Below are positions 1 to 10,612 of a stretch of DNA of 64,000 nucleotides, one piece after another. The first letter of the stretch is position 1. Each line of letters begins with the position of its first letter. The translations under genes and the position numbers were made by a program. Origin of the DNA: Craspedostauros australis (taxonomy: Eukaryota; Bacillariophyta; Bacillariophyceae; Mastogloiales; Achnanthaceae); assembly GCA_026770025.1 (NCBI GenBank), contig JAMXDE010000008.1:2170001-2234000 (forward strand), in the 5' to 3' direction. The notes beneath the pieces are model-generated. The model made no database searches. It had not been told where the DNA came from and saw only the letters and a program-made list of their open reading frames with translations.

Positions 1-964
1 ATTCAAACACGAATCAGATGTGTTTTTGCAAAATCGCGTGACGTTTGACACCAACATCGTCGTGACACACAAGACTTGATGGGTTTGGTTGCTGTTGCTA
101 TCATCACTGTCGTCGCCAATACAGACACCAAAATCTTCGTGTTGCAGAGAACGAGTCTGTAACATCAGCATCAAACGATGTTGGCAAAGTATGGGAGTGG
201 TTGAGGTAACGTAGCAAATGCAAATTGGGGTTGACGGATGGATGGTGGTTCTTGTGACTGTTCAGTGCCGTTTTCCTTGGCGAAACTTTATCTCCATCCG
301 ACATCGTGCGGATGCACGTGTTGGCAGTGGTACTGTACTCTTACATACGACCGGTGGTGCTTGCGCAGCACTGTTCCTGATGCTCCAGAGTTTTAGGAAG
401 CGGGGAGGGGCAACTCCGTGAGGTTTTACTCGCACCTTCATTGCATCCTGTAAAGATACCTCACATCCACCATGTTCAGCCTCGACCTCGACCGATCGAT
501 CGATTGGTCGATGGGAGAGGCTTGGAGCCTGACGTTCTCGCCATGGAGATTGCTAATAACTCGCGCAGTTGGCAAACGGAGGCTAACGATCAATCGCCAA
601 CAGCCAACGGAAGGAATGGCGGCATCCCTCTTGCTTGCTCCGTTTTGTCTCGTTGCTCTTAGCGGAGTGGGAATTCCTCCGGCCACATTTTCTGTACCAT
701 CGTTTTACAGCTCCATCACATCCCACCAGGCCAACAGATTCATCAACCGAACAAGAAAGCTTCATTGATAGAGCAGAGTTCTAATAGTATCGTAGTATAG
801 TCGTACGCTCGAGTAATCCTTGTGCTGGCGTTGCCGCAATAGGAGGCCAAGAATACTCTGCTATAGTCTGCTGTACTCTGCGGGCTGATTGTCATCACCC
901 CATTCTCTGCAAACATTCAACCAAGTTAGCAGGTCTTCAAATGTAGCCATTGAGCGTATCCATA

Positions 965-1009
965 GAGTACTATGATTACTATGAGTACTATGAGTACTAT
1001 GAGTACTAG
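965..1009. repeat. 9-bp tandem repeat, about five units
   Basis: Five adjacent copies of a GAGTACTAT unit. The second has one substitution (GATTACTAT) and the last ends differently. It is a minisatellite-like array in non-coding DNA. Confidence 0.9.
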
Positions 1010-1398
1010 AAGTACCATGATAACAACGAGTATATAGTAGTAGAGAGCAATCATCATGAGGTCTCCCACTCTTTTTCCTCCTCGTCCACACGTTTGTCCA
1101 TCATGGGATTTGAATGATCGTCTTGTGGCTGTGTTCCTTCGATACAAAGAGTGTGCTCCATCACAAAGCCTAGCCACAACAGCATGTCGCCATTCATCCT
1201 TCTCTCTTCTGTGCCTGCAACGCACAACTGCCCTTTCGTCGAACGTTGCCAAAAGATTACCATGTGGAATCTTCACAACAGCATAGCCGTGGCATACAGC
1301 AGGTCGGAGTGGAGCGGAGCGGAGCAGGGCCGCCATGGGCGGTCTTTGAGCGATTACTGCGACAGCGCGGGAGAGTCAGTAAACACAATCCATGCTGG

Positions 1399-1423
1399 TC
1401 TCATCTCATCTCATCTCATCTCG
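1399..1423. repeat. 5-bp tandem repeat (TCATC)n
   Basis: Four to five consecutive TCATC units in a pyrimidine-rich stretch of intergenic DNA. Confidence 0.85.
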
Positions 1424-2532
1424 TCCCATTCCTGATCCTTGGTCCATTTTGGTGCCAAGGAAGAACAAGGAGCAACGGCAACAAGGGGCAAACGTAAACT
1501 CCGGGACATGCGCACGCCTCTCCCCCTCTCCTCTTTGTCCTCGCTCCAAAGGCACGTTGGGAATTCCCACCCACCTCCTTCTGCTTTGACACCACGACCA
1601 CATCGGCCGAACTCGTTCCGACACCCAAAAATGGTCACCACCTGGCTCGGTGTTTTTGGCACTCCCGAGTCCCATCAACGGCTATGCAAAATATTTGATC
1701 GACTAAATTACTTGGACGCGAAAAACGGCTACCGATCCCCACCGAGCCTAAGTAAACCAAGTCCTGCTCACATTTTTGGGCCGACAATTCGGCGACCGCA
1801 TCATTAACGGGTCAGAATGTGGCATAAATTTTCGGCGTGCTGCACGCAAGACAGAAGAGGAACATGCACAGGCACACACCGGATACTTTTCCTTCTCATG
1901 TGCGGACGTCGTTCTTGTCGTTGTTATCGTTGCGGTGGTTGTCTCACCCACCCAGTTTGTTCGTTCGTTCGCTCGCTCGTTCTTTCCTTCTTCGTTGGTG
2001 GATTTGCTTTTTTCTTTCGTCCATCGTGATCGTCTCGTGTTACCCATCGCCGCGATTGTCCGTTCTTTCTGGCTTGTTCTCTCTGTCCTTTCTTCTTTCC
2101 TCTTTAGTTTTTGGTCAGCTGTGTGGATGCATGGCCATGGCATGTGGCGGATTGTGGTGCCCTCGTTCTCTCTTGTGATTGCGCTATGCACCACCGCCAC
2201 TATTTGCAGGGTGCAGGAGATCTCTCATCATTGAGTATGGCAGGGTGGAGTGGAGGAGTGAAGTGGAACTGCGATACAAGAACCATTTTCTTACAATCAC
2301 CACCACCATTATCATATGTAATCGTTGCCGTTATCGTTACATACGCAAGAGTTACGGTGGTGCGCTCCCACCATCATCACTCCGACGACCGTCTTATCAT
2401 CACAATTCTATCCGTTTGTTGCTTCAATCATTCCAACAATCGCAAAAGTGCCAGACTCCACGCATCGGACGCTGAGGTGCAACAACTGGGAAACAACATT
2501 CACACAATCACATCACCATCGACATCACCCGT

Positions 2533-2559
2533 AACATCGTCAACATCGTCAACATCGTT
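2533..2559. repeat. 9-bp tandem repeat AACATCGTC x3
   Basis: Three head-to-tail AACATCGTC units, the last with one change, lie just over 100 bp upstream of the MYB start codon, probably in its leader or promoter. Confidence 0.85.
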
Positions 2560-2665
2560 AACATCATCCACACATCACCATCACGGATAGAGTATAGCAC
2601 ATACAAGTACGACGCAAGCAACCCACCTCTCCACCAAACGCCATCAATTGCCATCAATTGCCAAC

Positions 2666-4435
2666 ATGCCGTCGTTAGTTGACAACATCAAGGAGACGAC
2701 GCCCACAGGCGCATCGCAACTGGCTGCCACAAAGGCCGCTTCTGACACAGAACGACCACAGAAGAGAGCCAAGACGGATCGTGATGCAGTGGCCGCCATG
2801 ATGGCCGATCCATTGAGCGCACTGGCCAGTGCCGCCATTGCCGCCGAGGCCTCCGAGAATTCAACCAGCGATGCCTCCAAGGACGATGAGAGGCTCACGA
2901 GACCCACCAAGCCATCATCCACCAAGGCACCAGCCAAGCGAAAAGCCAAAGCTGGCGAAACGCAAGTTCCTGCCGATGATGGCGACAAGGAACGCAAGCC
3001 AGAATACTTGGCAGCAACTGTCGCTGCAGGAGGAAAGCCGCCTGCGGTCGGCACGCCCGAAACAGCTTTCACCAAGGCCGTCCCCTCCTCCATCTCCTAC
3101 AGACGGCCGACGTCGCCTCCTGCTCCCAAGAGGACCATCTACTCACCAGGCTACCACCACCCATCCCCAAGCTACAGACCTCCTGCCGCGGCCGGTGCTG
3201 GGCCACCGTATCACTACTACTCCGACCACCCACCTCCCAGAAGCCCGTACTCCTGGAGAACCTACCCACCGCATGACTACGGCCACTACCCTCCGATGTA
3301 CTGGAAGCAGCCAGCGTCCACCAGTGCGAGAGGAGGTCCGCAGTACCACAGCGCCACGCAGTACCCACCCCCCGAGGCGCCTTCACCCTACAGATCGTAC
3401 GCGCCGCATCCGCATGCCCAGCACATGCCACCACCGCACTTCGCGCAAATGCACGAGGCGACCCCGCCAAGGTCCGAAACCTCCGACTCCCCCACAACGC
3501 CCATCGAAGACATCAAGAGCGACCATGCCAAGGAATCCACACCGCGCCTCGTCGCGGTCTCGCCGGAAGGCCGAACCGCAAGCCCCAAGAAGCGCTTGGC
3601 CTGCAACATGTCCAACAGCAGCACGGAAACGCCGGAGTTGGCCGATCACGACAACGCCGTGGGCTCCAGCAAGGCGACGGCCAAAAGCACCGCAAGCAAG
3701 GCCAGTCCCAGCAACGGCAGGACGACGGGCAAGCGACGTGCCTCGATGGGGAAATGGACCGAAGAGGAGGACGACGTTCTCAGGAAGGCGGTGGCCGACT
3801 TCAAGGGAAGGAGCTGGAAGAAGATCGCCGCAAGGTTAAATGGACGCACGGACGTCCAGTGCCTGCATCGATGGCAGAAGGTCCTGCGACCGGGTCTCGT
3901 CAAGGGCCCGTGGACGTCAGAGGAGGATGCCAAGGTCAAGCACCTCGTCGAGGTCTACGGCAACAAGAAATGGAGCCTCATCGCGCGCCAGCTCAAGGGA
4001 CGCCTCGGCAAGCAGTGTCGCGAACGATGGTACAACCACCTCAACCCCGACATCAACAAGGGCGAATGGACGGAGCAGGAGGACATCACCTTGATGAGCG
4101 CGCACAAGGAGCTCGGCAATCGATGGGCGGAGATCGCCAAGCGGTTACCCGGCCGCACCGACAACGCCATCAAGAACAGATGGAACTCCACGCTGAAGCG
4201 CGTTCTCATCAAGGGCTTCGATGCCGTCAAGAGACGCAGGACGACCGCGCGCACGCCATCGACCGGCTCGCCGGCGTCCACATCGTCCACATCGTCGCCT
4301 GCATCCACCCCAAACCGCAAGTTCAAGTTACATTCGCGCAGCATGTCGATGGCGGCCGAAGCTCTCAGCGATCTCGCCAGTCCGCACCGCCGTCCGACCA
4401 AGAGCGACGGTGGTCAAGAGAAGCGAAGTAAGTAA
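2666..4435 (+). CDS. Three-repeat (R1R2R3) MYB transcription factor
   Basis: A 589-aa protein predicted to be a nuclear, sequence-specific DNA-binding regulator. Three consecutive MYB repeats lie at about residues 362-411, 412-463 and 464-513. Each has the spaced tryptophans and the helix-turn-helix core, with signatures such as [27 protein letters not shown] and [17 protein letters not shown]. The first 360 residues are low complexity: Ala/Lys-rich, then a Pro/Tyr/His-rich stretch around residues 140-260, as in an activation or interaction region. The tail is Ser/Thr-rich. The start is ATG 2666; the frame is open upstream only through non-ATG codons. Three-repeat MYBs are typically cell-cycle or general regulators in plants, animals and protists; the target genes cannot be read here. 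It converges on the WD40 gene downstream. Confidence 0.93.
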   Translation: MPSLVDNIKETTPTGASQLAATKAASDTERPQKRAKTDRDAVAAMMADPLSALASAAIAAEASENSTSDASKDDERLTRPTKPSSTKAPAKRKAKAGETQVPADDGDKERKPEYLAATVAAGGKPPAVGTPETAFTKAVPSSISYRRPTSPPAPKRTIYSPGYHHPSPSYRPPAAAGAGPPYHYYSDHPPPRSPYSWRTYPPHDYGHYPPMYWKQPASTSARGGPQYHSATQYPPPEAPSPYRSYAPHPHAQHMPPPHFAQMHEATPPRSETSDSPTTPIEDIKSDHAKESTPRLVAVSPEGRTASPKKRLACNMSNSSTETPELADHDNAVGSSKATAKSTASKASPSNGRTTGKRRASMGKWTEEEDDVLRKAVADFKGRSWKKIAARLNGRTDVQCLHRWQKVLRPGLVKGPWTSEEDAKVKHLVEVYGNKKWSLIARQLKGRLGKQCRERWYNHLNPDINKGEWTEQEDITLMSAHKELGNRWAEIAKRLPGRTDNAIKNRWNSTLKRVLIKGFDAVKRRRTTARTPSTGSPASTSSTSSPASTPNRKFKLHSRSMSMAAEALSDLASPHRRPTKSDGGQEKRSK

Positions 4436-4993
4436 GTTTTCACCATCGCATACTGCATGTACATGATGTCAAAGTATCTGTCGTACTTCTGGCGTCTTCA
4501 CAACAGTGCCATCCACGTCATCGACAATCCATCAACGCGCCAACTCATCATCTCAATGCAACCAACTCCAACTCTACTCACTCTCCACCCACAAACAGAT
4601 CGAAGTGAGAACGTCACTGCTCACGGTGTTCACACCACAACAGCACAGCATCCACAGCACATACAGCCACCCATCAATCTGATTCTACAACGATGCATCG
4701 CATCTCCAAAGCGCACCAATGATACCGCCAATCATTTGCTCAATCTTTCGTCACAGATTTCATTCATCTAAAATTCATAATGCTTCCACATCACATACGT
4801 ACTCTATACTCGTACGTATCATCCGTACTAAAATGAATACTCTACACTCTAGTACTGTAATACTTTGCATGTCACAACAATACACGATACACCATCTACA
4901 TCCGCCCATTTGCTATTATTATATTTGCAATGACCAGAACAGCACTCCGCGGGACGACATCGTGCCTTATCAGTGTCGCCGTTGATGTCTCGA
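4436..4993. other. Intergenic between convergent genes
   Basis: About 560 bp between the stops of the MYB gene and the WD40 gene. It is A/T- and CA-rich and probably holds both 3' untranslated regions. No gene is seen. Confidence 0.6.
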
Positions 4994-7111
4994 TCATCGT
5001 TTGCAAACGATCCGGATCTGCTGCTTGCCGAACGCCATCACGACCCATTCACCGTTGGGATGGAATGCAAAGACGTTCGGAAAGGCGGCGACGCTCATCT
5101 TGTGGATCACGGGCGCTGAGCTGCAATCGGACCACAGCAACGATCGCTGTTGCGATGGCACGGCATGCGACTGCGCATGCAGGACGTACTTATCGTGATG
5201 CGCGAGATGCTGGGTGATGTCAGGGACGTTCGTCCAGGCAATGCTGTGCATGCCAAACGGGCTGCAGCGGATGGGCTGCAACGGCATGCTCCACTTCATT
5301 GTGGAGACGAGCTTGCCGTCCGCCTTCTGGATTTGGACCTTGCGACTGGAGTATTGGAGGGTGGTGGATCTGATGCAGTACTGCTGCTTTTTGGTTGTGA
5401 CCGTTGCGGAGAGGATTGTGGAGAAGGACCAACCGCACGTGCTGATCCATCGGATCGGAATTCTTCCCCACATCTTCGCAGGCGTTCCGCGCTCATCATC
5501 CGCGGACGACTTGATCGATGGCGCCGCCGCCGTCGTCGGCGCGTTTCGCAAGGAATGGACCACGAACCGCTGAACTCCCATCTTGGGAAACGACGGATTG
5601 GCCTTGCTGACCAAGGCCGCCAAGTCGCACACAATCTCCGGTCGATGTTCGGTAGTGGTCATGAAGCGGACAGTCTTGACGCGCTCCCACCGGATCGCAA
5701 CGAACCGACCGCCAGTCGTGCCCACGAGGATGTGATGGGCGTCGAGGTTCTGCACGCATGTGACGATGTTATCGTTGGGATGTGTGGTCCACTTCCATCT
5801 GGGTTTGGGGGATCGATGCAGGAAGCTCTTGGGAATTCGCCAGCAGATCAAATCATCGTGATTGACGGTGATCAGCGTGGTCTCGTTGATGAAATGCAAG
5901 CATGATGGCGGTGGTTTGTTGGATCGACGTCCAAAGTCGCATGCCACGTACAGTCCGCGAGGCGGGAGCATCTGCCGATGCCGTTCGGCCTGTTGCAACC
6001 AGTCCGAGATGATGTCGACCTGGTAGATGTGCACGGTGCGAGGCGATCGCAAACCGACCACCAGCTGATCCATGTTGTACGGGTTCCACATCATGCACGT
6101 TGCCGACGACGGGATGCGGAACGTGATGATGGGCGGAATGATTGACACTGTGCGTTGAACGGACTTGTCGACCTTGCTGCGGGATCTCTGTCGTCTTCCT
6201 GCTTGATCGGCACCGGCCACTGTGTCCCAATCGTACACGCGAACATGGTTATCGTCGCAGGCAACCGCCAGAAGCACCCCCATCGGGTCCCAGCACATTT
6301 GTTGCACCGTGATGCTGGGTGGCATCTGCACAGACAGCCACGACGGTGTTCTCCATTGTCGGTGGAAGTGCTTGAATCGGTTTGCATTGATCCTCGTTCC
6401 ATGCGACGCGCGTTGTGACAGCGCATTGAGGAGGCTGCAATGTGACACGGGACGATGCGAGGGGTTGCGCAGTGTGCTCGTATGGCCGCTGTTGCTGTTG
6501 CTAGTGTCATTGGTCGCGTCAGCATTGTTGTCAATACCAGAATTGTTGCCCGTTGTCAAGAATGGGACAGAGCTGAAGTCGTCGTAGCTGATGATGCGTC
6601 CCTTTCGGGTCGCCATTCGCTTTGGAATGACGGCAGTTGCGCTGCCCTGTGCAGTGTCTCTCGCTGTTTGGCCAGTTTGGCCAGGGGTTGCGTGGTCATC
6701 AATAATAGGTTCTTTGCATGCGGATACCACCGACCGCTTGGAATCCTGCGATGGTTGATCAATGTTGCTTTTCATTGCCACAGGCTTGAAGGACAGTTTC
6801 GTTTGCTTCATTTTCGTCACCTTCCTTCGTTTCGTGGCTTTGGCGCCTGCAGTCGAAGACGTCTGGCTCGCACGCGGGCGGCAGACCTTGCGAGGCTTGG
6901 GTGCTTCCCTTCGTGCGTCACCCAATGCGCTGAGAGGAACATCGTCATCCGAATCGCCCGAATCGTCTGCATCAGGACCATTCGCTGCACTGGAATTGCT
7001 GCTAGAAGCTTCCAAGGTTTCACGGCTCACTGATCGCATCAGGGACTTGGAGCCGTTGCCTTCTCCCTTCGTTGCACCCCGTCGTCGCTTTCCTTTCATC
7101 AGCACGTTCAT
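4994..7111 (-). CDS. WD40-repeat nuclear protein, family not identified
   Basis: A 705-aa protein starting at ATG 7111. Residues 1-250 are charged and disordered, with basic clusters that look like nuclear localisation signals (KGKRRR near residue 6, KATKRRKVTK near 91). An acidic patch (SGDSDDDVPL) lies near residue 51. A QTKLSFKP stretch at about 103-110 resembles a degenerate PCNA-interacting (PIP) box. From about residue 250 the sequence has the rhythm of beta-propeller blades: hydrophobic strands ending in motifs such as DDNHVRVYDWD and SPRTVHIYQVD, and a last blade FAFHPNGEWVVMAFGKQQIRIV. This suggests a WD40-like scaffold in chromatin or replication, but no specific ortholog is recognised. 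It converges with the MYB gene and diverges from the tRNA region. Confidence 0.8.
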   Translation of the reverse strand: MNVLMKGKRRRGATKGEGNGSKSLMRSVSRETLEASSSNSSAANGPDADDSGDSDDDVPLSALGDARREAPKPRKVCRPRASQTSSTAGAKATKRRKVTKMKQTKLSFKPVAMKSNIDQPSQDSKRSVVSACKEPIIDDHATPGQTGQTARDTAQGSATAVIPKRMATRKGRIISYDDFSSVPFLTTGNNSGIDNNADATNDTSNSNSGHTSTLRNPSHRPVSHCSLLNALSQRASHGTRINANRFKHFHRQWRTPSWLSVQMPPSITVQQMCWDPMGVLLAVACDDNHVRVYDWDTVAGADQAGRRQRSRSKVDKSVQRTVSIIPPIITFRIPSSATCMMWNPYNMDQLVVGLRSPRTVHIYQVDIISDWLQQAERHRQMLPPRGLYVACDFGRRSNKPPPSCLHFINETTLITVNHDDLICWRIPKSFLHRSPKPRWKWTTHPNDNIVTCVQNLDAHHILVGTTGGRFVAIRWERVKTVRFMTTTEHRPEIVCDLAALVSKANPSFPKMGVQRFVVHSLRNAPTTAAAPSIKSSADDERGTPAKMWGRIPIRWISTCGWSFSTILSATVTTKKQQYCIRSTTLQYSSRKVQIQKADGKLVSTMKWSMPLQPIRCSPFGMHSIAWTNVPDITQHLAHHDKYVLHAQSHAVPSQQRSLLWSDCSSAPVIHKMSVAAFPNVFAFHPNGEWVVMAFGKQQIRIVCKR

Positions 7112-7420
7112 AATGGATGCTCAAAGATCACAATAACAGCAATGAGGGTATGGATTGGTGGTATCGTTGTGACTGCCGTCCCTTCTTTGACTTGTGCTGT
7201 GATTCAGCAGAACGAGTTACTCTGGTTATCTTGATTGTGTGAATTTGTGATTGTGCGTGGACTGTGTTGTGGCAACAATTGTGTGGCGATTGGCGATTCT
7301 CCTGCGATCAATTGCGCGCCAAAAATGAATCGGTGTCGAAACTTGTTGAAAACAAACTGGCGCGTCAGTGCCGAATTAGTGAGGGTAAATTTCGCATGTT
7401 GGTGACATCGCAATTTGAAA
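7112..7420. other. Intergenic upstream of the WD40 gene and the tRNA
   Basis: About 310 bp between the WD40 start codon and the tRNA gene; it should contain the WD40 promoter. No reading frame with coding character is seen. Confidence 0.55.
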
Positions 7421-7492
7421 GGGGGCGTAGTTCAGTGGCAGAACGTCTGTTTCGCATACAGAAGGTCGCGGGTTCGATTCCCGTCGCCTCCA
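7421..7492 (+). tRNA. tRNA-Ala (anticodon CGC)
   Basis: A 72-nt cloverleaf can be folded by eye. It has a 7-bp acceptor stem (GGGGGCG with CGCCTCC), a D arm (GTTC/GAAC), an anticodon stem TCTGT/ACAGA with loop TTCGCAT (anticodon CGC at 7453-7455), a 5-nt variable loop, a TTCGATT T-loop and discriminator A. The acceptor stem contains the G3-U70 wobble pair, the classical alanine identity determinant. The internal A box and B box (GGTTCGATTCC) are intact and a TTTT Pol III stop follows at 7497-7500. CCA is not encoded, as expected for a eukaryotic nuclear tRNA. No intron. Confidence 0.96.
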
Positions 7493-7583
7493 CCCCTTTT
7501 GTCTCGAACAGGCGTGTCTCATTTTGTTTTGTTCGCAAGAGAAAGGGAGAGCACGTACCAGTGGGTTGCATTTTGCATTGGAG

Positions 7584-7598
7584 TGTAGTAGAGTACGT
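7584..7598. repeat. LINE target-site duplication, 5' copy
   Basis: TGTAGTAGAGTACGT, exactly repeated at 16401-16415, flanks the non-LTR retrotransposon. Confidence 0.92.
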
Positions 7599-7737
7599 AC
7601 AATTTCCAAAAGGAACCAAAAATTCCGGAAGAAATTGTCGCAGCAAACAAACACGAATAAACAAATTGAAGACAAGCAACAGACAAGAAAATAACCAGTA
7701 AAACAACGAGTCAACGACGACGGCGAAGCGTAGCAAG

Positions 7738-10455
7738 ATGTCGAGACCATCGGGCCAAATGCCGATGGAAGCATACATGCGCGGCGCAATCAACAACAAC
7801 AAACCAACACGAGGAGAAGCAGGAGCAACGAAGGAGAGCGGAGGACTTAGCAGAAGGAAGAACGAGCAAGAACAGGGGGAGAACGATGGAAAACAAGGAC
7901 GGGGAGTGCAAAAGGTAGAGTGTGCAGCAGGGAAGTACTGCAAAGGCAGAGGCACAGCAGCTGCAGCCGTACGATGCCTGACATGCGGCGTTCCAGCACA
8001 TCGGGAATGCAGAGCATGGATCAGGCCAGAAGAGGGGCTGACAACGCCACGAGGGTTCCCAGTAGTATGCAAGCAATGCATCGAGAAAGACGGGATCACG
8101 GTAAAAGACGCCAACACGGGGCAGCAGTACGTAGGAGCAGCACACGAAGTGATCAGACAGGCTCTAAGCAAGAAATGGGGGAAGATGAAGAACAAAGGAG
8201 ACGAGGGAACCGACGAGGACAACGCGGAGGCAACAGAGGATGGAACCACGGAGACTGGGGAAGCGGAGAACCAACGCACGGAGACGAAGGACAACGGGGA
8301 AGCAACAGGCCAGGCGGCGGAGAAGGAGCAAGGACAAGAAGATGGGGGAGAGAGGCCAGGAGTGGAAAGCGACAGCGAAGAAGACAATGAGTGGCCAGAC
8401 GAATGGGAAGTGCAAGTACCGGAGCAAGAGACGGTAGGCCAGGAGACGACGACGGAGACAGCAAGAGAGGCAACCAAGAAGAGAACGGAACGGAGCCCAA
8501 GACATGCTCAACAAGGAGCGCAGCCTACTAAACGAAAGGACGCGCGAGGAGCCGTTGACGGGGAAACAACAGGAGATGGGAACACGGAGCCAACAAGAGC
8601 AACAGAACGCAGCCAACCACCCACGGAAGTTCAGCCAATGGAATGCGACGAGGCAACCCAGGCAGGAAGCAACGAGAGCGGAGCAAAGCAAGGGAGACCA
8701 AACAGCAGAGAAGCCATCGAAACAAGATACTGTGATGTACAGATGATGATAGAAGGCGGAGACGGAGCCAACGACGCAGGCACAGCGATTGACGCGGCAA
8801 TCGCATCATGCAAGGAATTCTTGAGGTCCATCCAACGAGTGAATGCAACAGCCAAACTCCTACCATGGAATCCGTACGAAGACCAAACTATCGTACACGC
8901 AATGGAATCCTTTCCGACCGACATGACGAACCTGAAAAGGTTCTTCAAAGGAGTACGACCGATCTACAAAGCAGCAAAGGAGAAAGGGTATCTGAAAGTG
9001 AGAATTGAAGCCAAAGGACCAATCAGCAGGATCACGAGCGAATTGACCGATTACTTCCAGCATATCGGAGGAAGGTTCGAAGTCGCCAAAATCCAAGCAC
9101 ACTCCACCACGACACTAGGATGGCTGCTGTACTCAACCAGGCAGATGGATACGGAAGCACTCGAAGAAGAACTTACGAAGCTGGCGAAGACCCAAGTGGC
9201 GATCACGTGGAAGAGGATCTCGGATGGCGAAAAATACGATCCAAACAGAGACACCAAAAAGGACCCGAGAGCGCTCCATATCGAATCGAGCTCAGAAGAC
9301 AGGGCACTGGTGGCAAAAGTGTTGGAGGTGTATTACAGCACCAAGTCAAAGAAGTTCCCATTGGGAGTGCGAATGAGGATCATCACGCCACTATCCGGCA
9401 TCGTCAACACGGATATGAGGAAAGGGTGGTTTGAGCTGAGAGAGCGGCAGATGGAATGGTGTCTGAATGTGGTGGCAATGACCACATACGACATCATACC
9501 GGAATGCCTGCAAGAAATCCCAGACGGAACACACCTGACGCTTCGAGAGATGATAATGCGCATCAAGTCCACCACGGGCAACACAAAAACACCGTTGTTC
9601 ACAGCAATCGACAAACAATGGAGAGGCAATGGGTACGTAATCCAATTCCATCCAGCCAAAGCATCGGAAGCACGCATGGTAGTCAAAGGGCTACTAGTGA
9701 AGCTGACGGCGGATCACGGTGAAGAAGTGGCAAGGGTATTCACGTCCATGGCAAGAGTTGAGGCACAGACAATGAGATGGGACGAGGAGACCAAGAGAGT
9801 GATTTCGGAAAAGGATCGAGAAGTCGAAGCGGCGATGGAAGGGGACGAAGACATGCACTTCAAGACGGACAAAGAGGAAGACGAAGGGAGCGAAGATGAA
9901 GCAGAAAGGTGGGAGTCCAATATCAGAGAAGAAAAGGATTTTGGCGAAGAGGACACGATCCCATCAATGCGAGACAAGAAGGCATGGAGACAGATCAGAG
10001 AGAAACGGGCAGAGAAACAGAAAAAAGCACAGAAAGCAAGAGAGGACGAAGGATCAGTAGCGTCATCACTGACGGGAAGCAGCAAAAGGACAACCGGAAC
10101 ACAGCGAGAGAAGGTCGCAATGCTGCAGGAGCAGATGGGAAGGATCCTGGATGCACAGACACAAGGATCTGTGACCTCAACTTTGTCGGGCAGCACAGGT
10201 AGAACGACAGGGACCACAAGAGCGATGATGGCGGCGATGCAACAGCAAATGGAGGAAATGAGGACGATGCTGGCGAATACACAAACCGAGAACGAGAAGC
10301 TCCGATCGGAAGCGTGTACCCAGCCAACAACCAACGACGTAAGGCCACGGACGGTCCAGTGCGAACAGAAAGCTATCGAAAGGGGTGACAACCTGGACGA
10401 AGTGCACGACAAAAGAAGCGACGGGGACTTGGAAGAGGACCCGGAAAAGGGTTAG
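7738..10455 (+). CDS. LINE ORF1 protein with PHD-like zinc finger
   Basis: A 905-aa protein, presumably the nucleic-acid-binding ORF1p. Near the N-terminus a C4HC3 finger can be read: C62, C68, C80, C83, H88, C91, C111 and C114, with the CX2CX4HX2C core of a PHD domain. Residues 130-350 are extremely Glu/Gly/Thr/Arg-rich and probably disordered. The middle (about 370-690) looks globular. The C-terminal third is charged, likely coiled-coil, and contains two tandem copies of a segment of about 38 aa (about 771-808 and 809-848), each beginning GSV and including RTTGT. The coding strand is strongly purine-rich. It overlaps the ORF2 frame by 71 nt in the +1 phase. Confidence 0.85.
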   Translation: MSRPSGQMPMEAYMRGAINNNKPTRGEAGATKESGGLSRRKNEQEQGENDGKQGRGVQKVECAAGKYCKGRGTAAAAVRCLTCGVPAHRECRAWIRPEEGLTTPRGFPVVCKQCIEKDGITVKDANTGQQYVGAAHEVIRQALSKKWGKMKNKGDEGTDEDNAEATEDGTTETGEAENQRTETKDNGEATGQAAEKEQGQEDGGERPGVESDSEEDNEWPDEWEVQVPEQETVGQETTTETAREATKKRTERSPRHAQQGAQPTKRKDARGAVDGETTGDGNTEPTRATERSQPPTEVQPMECDEATQAGSNESGAKQGRPNSREAIETRYCDVQMMIEGGDGANDAGTAIDAAIASCKEFLRSIQRVNATAKLLPWNPYEDQTIVHAMESFPTDMTNLKRFFKGVRPIYKAAKEKGYLKVRIEAKGPISRITSELTDYFQHIGGRFEVAKIQAHSTTTLGWLLYSTRQMDTEALEEELTKLAKTQVAITWKRISDGEKYDPNRDTKKDPRALHIESSSEDRALVAKVLEVYYSTKSKKFPLGVRMRIITPLSGIVNTDMRKGWFELRERQMEWCLNVVAMTTYDIIPECLQEIPDGTHLTLREMIMRIKSTTGNTKTPLFTAIDKQWRGNGYVIQFHPAKASEARMVVKGLLVKLTADHGEEVARVFTSMARVEAQTMRWDEETKRVISEKDREVEAAMEGDEDMHFKTDKEEDEGSEDEAERWESNIREEKDFGEEDTIPSMRDKKAWRQIREKRAEKQKKAQKAREDEGSVASSLTGSSKRTTGTQREKVAMLQEQMGRILDAQTQGSVTSTLSGSTGRTTGTTRAMMAAMQQQMEEMRTMLANTQTENEKLRSEACTQPTTNDVRPRTVQCEQKAIERGDNLDEVHDKRSDGDLEEDPEKG

Positions 10456-10612
10456 ACCTAAAGGGCAAGGGCAACAGTTGGTGGAAGCACAACGACAGAC
10501 CCAGAGCCCGGAACAAGCGCCCACAATAGAGGCCGTTATACCGCAACGGACTCGACGTGGAGAGGATGAAAGGGAACAAGGAAGGAGGAGGACGAACAGG
10601 GTGAGGAGGACG

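Larger units (their letters stand above)
1..2665. other. Intergenic, low-complexity, no supported gene
   Basis: No reading frame here looks like a protein: the candidates are short, overlapping and rich in codons drawn from simple repeats. Short tandem arrays are present near 965, 1399 and 2533 and are listed separately. The last few hundred bases are C/A-rich with CATC runs and probably form the promoter and 5' untranslated leader of the MYB gene that follows. A short or intron-split gene could be missed. Confidence 0.5.

Noticed and set aside
926-1336. 136-aa minus-strand frame with a hydrophobic end
   Set aside because: The hydrophobic run (VLLVLIVLIVLIV) is just the translation of the 9-bp GAGTACTAT tandem repeat.
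1748-2234. Overlapping frames of about 150 aa on both strands
   Set aside because: The Ser/Phe/Val- or Lys/Glu/Arg-rich translations come from CT-rich repeats; no motif is present.
2829-3839. 336-aa frame overlapping the MYB gene
   Set aside because: Arg/Pro/Thr-rich out-of-frame reading of the low-complexity MYB N-terminus.
5150-5905. 251-aa plus-strand open frame
   Set aside because: It lies wholly antisense to the WD40 gene and its translation lacks domain-like order; the WD40 frame explains the openness.
7365-8477. 370-aa minus-strand open frame over the tRNA and LINE 5' end
   Set aside because: It crosses a tRNA gene and is antisense to LINE ORF1. The Ser/Cys/Leu-rich composition is the mirror of the purine-rich ORF1 strand.
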